Below, one piece after another: positions 63,831 to 64,000 of a DNA stretch of 64,000 bases. This DNA is from Serripes groenlandicus. Its lineage: Eukaryota > Mollusca > Bivalvia > Cardiida > Cardiidae. The stretch is from assembly GCA_031761405.1 (NCBI GenBank), contig JASEVX010000003.1, forward strand, positions 65,214,927 through 65,278,926, given 5' to 3'. The notes beneath the pieces are model-generated. The model did not search any database, was not told the DNA's origin, and saw nothing but the letters and a program-made list of their open reading frames with translations. The first letter of the stretch is position 1. Every line of letters begins with the position of its first letter. Made by a program: the position numbers and the translations under genes.

Positions 63831-64000
63831 ACTATTAATCATATATTGTAATTTGTATCGTATCCCCAATTTAGAATATTTCAAATTGAAAAATTATTCC
63901 TGACCTTCTTTTCACATCTATTATCCAACTCTCCCAGAAGACACGTAGGGACTGTTGAACACATTTATAAAATCATTCAGTGAAGAAATATGATTATCCG

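Overview
The window is animal nuclear DNA, most likely from a heterodont bivalve mollusc. The grounds are AT-rich, intron-rich sequence; tRNA-derived SINEs with ATTG/ATCA tails; a Tigger-type DNA transposon remnant; LINE fragments of a kind common in molluscs; and very dense short inverted-repeat (MITE-like) elements. Dreissena, Mya or Mercenaria-like genomes are possible by general resemblance, but the species call is inference. Two assembly gaps (N runs) lie at 14641-14840 and 56763-56962.

Only one host gene is convincing. It runs leftwards (minus strand) from about 44.0 kb to at least 2.4 kb. An exon at 43919-44008 encodes a signal-peptide-like start. It is followed by small exons, each a complete cysteine-rich module of 77-86 codons bounded by phase-1 introns. 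Two module types mostly alternate. Type A has ten cysteines, near residues 2, 10, 13, 19, 35, 39, 45, 57, 62 and 78. Type B has eight, near 2, 17, 32, 36, 42, 54, 59 and 78. Both share the CxxxC...C...C core spacing of PAN/apple-like domains, so the product is inferred to be a secreted or extracellular multi-PAN protein. Seven or eight modules look intact. Others are visibly broken: A1 is cut off near a MITE end, B5 is frameshifted, B6 is a half exon, and A7 appears as two half exons 4 kb apart. A4 and A6 have both lost the first and last cysteine. Because every exon is 1-1 symmetric, a decayed exon can be skipped without disturbing the frame.

Layout: 0-3 kb holds short tandem arrays with an embedded LINE endonuclease fragment. 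5.3-6.0 kb is a defective Tigger element. 2.4-31.6 kb carries the module exons among MITEs, SINEs and minisatellites. 33.25-42.67 kb is a 46-bp satellite of about 205 copies inside the putative first intron. 43.7-43.9 kb is a near-perfect 150-bp hairpin beside the signal-peptide exon. 44-49.7 kb is MITE/SINE-rich. 49.77-56.76 kb is a 28-bp satellite of about 250 copies whose unit resembles the D-arm/anticodon-arm half of a tRNA and contains an exact Pol III A-box. 57-64 kb is repeat-rich, with clustered MITEs, a nested SINE pair with a clear target-site duplication, and a 103-bp minisatellite. No bacterial operon, CRISPR array, rRNA gene or intact tRNA gene was found.
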